Shown piece by piece: positions 6,877-6,879 of a stretch of DNA of 6,879 nucleotides. The notes beneath the pieces are model-generated. The model was given only the letters and a program-made list of their open reading frames with translations, was not told the origin of the DNA and did no database searches. How positions within the stretch are numbered: position 1 is the stretch's first letter; every line of letters begins with the position of its first letter. The stretch is from CAYXVU01 sp964468725 (GTDB lineage Bacteria; Acidobacteriota; Blastocatellia; UBA7656), in assembly GCA_964468725.1 (NCBI GenBank), contig CAYXVU010000289.1, forward strand, positions 1 through 6,879. The letters are read 5' to 3'. The position numbers were made by a program, and so were the translations under genes.

Positions 6877-6879
6877 TTG

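Overview
The window carries five protein-coding genes, all on the minus strand, so transcription runs from right to left. No RNA gene, insertion sequence, CRISPR array or origin is visible. The moderate-to-high GC content, a sigma-54 enhancer-binding regulator paired with a PAS-containing kinase, secreted proteins of Gram-negative type and a DUF2723 membrane protein with a TPR tail together suggest a Gram-negative soil or environmental bacterium. Acidobacteriota is my best guess. That is an inference from style of content; no marker gene is present.

From right to left: (1) 6876-6127 encodes a secreted beta-rich protein resembling the LolA/LolB-type envelope protein group. (2) After 19 bases, 6107-3948 encodes a large polytopic membrane protein of the DUF2723 (GT-C-like glycosyltransferase) family with a C-terminal TPR. 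These two look co-transcribed and envelope-related. (3) A 158-base gap (3947-3790) precedes the next unit and probably holds its promoter. (4) 3789-2410 encodes an NtrC-class response regulator (receiver, sigma-54 AAA+, Fis-type HTH). (5) After 38 bases, 2371-443 encodes its likely partner, a membrane histidine kinase with an extracytoplasmic sensor, HAMP, PAS and a complete catalytic core. (6) After 97 untranslated bases plus the HK stop codon, a gene running off the left edge begins at 343. It has a clear signal peptide and a strong Shine-Dalgarno sequence.

Working model: the kinase senses an extracytoplasmic cue and phosphorylates the regulator, which activates sigma-54 promoters through its intact GAFTGA motif. 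The targets are not in view. The secreted gene just downstream is a natural candidate because it sits next to the pair, but no well-formed -24/-12 element was found ahead of it. Nothing here is clearly a new biological system. The items most worth a second look are the truncated secreted gene, the hairpin in its leader, and the DUF2723-TPR/secreted-protein pair.
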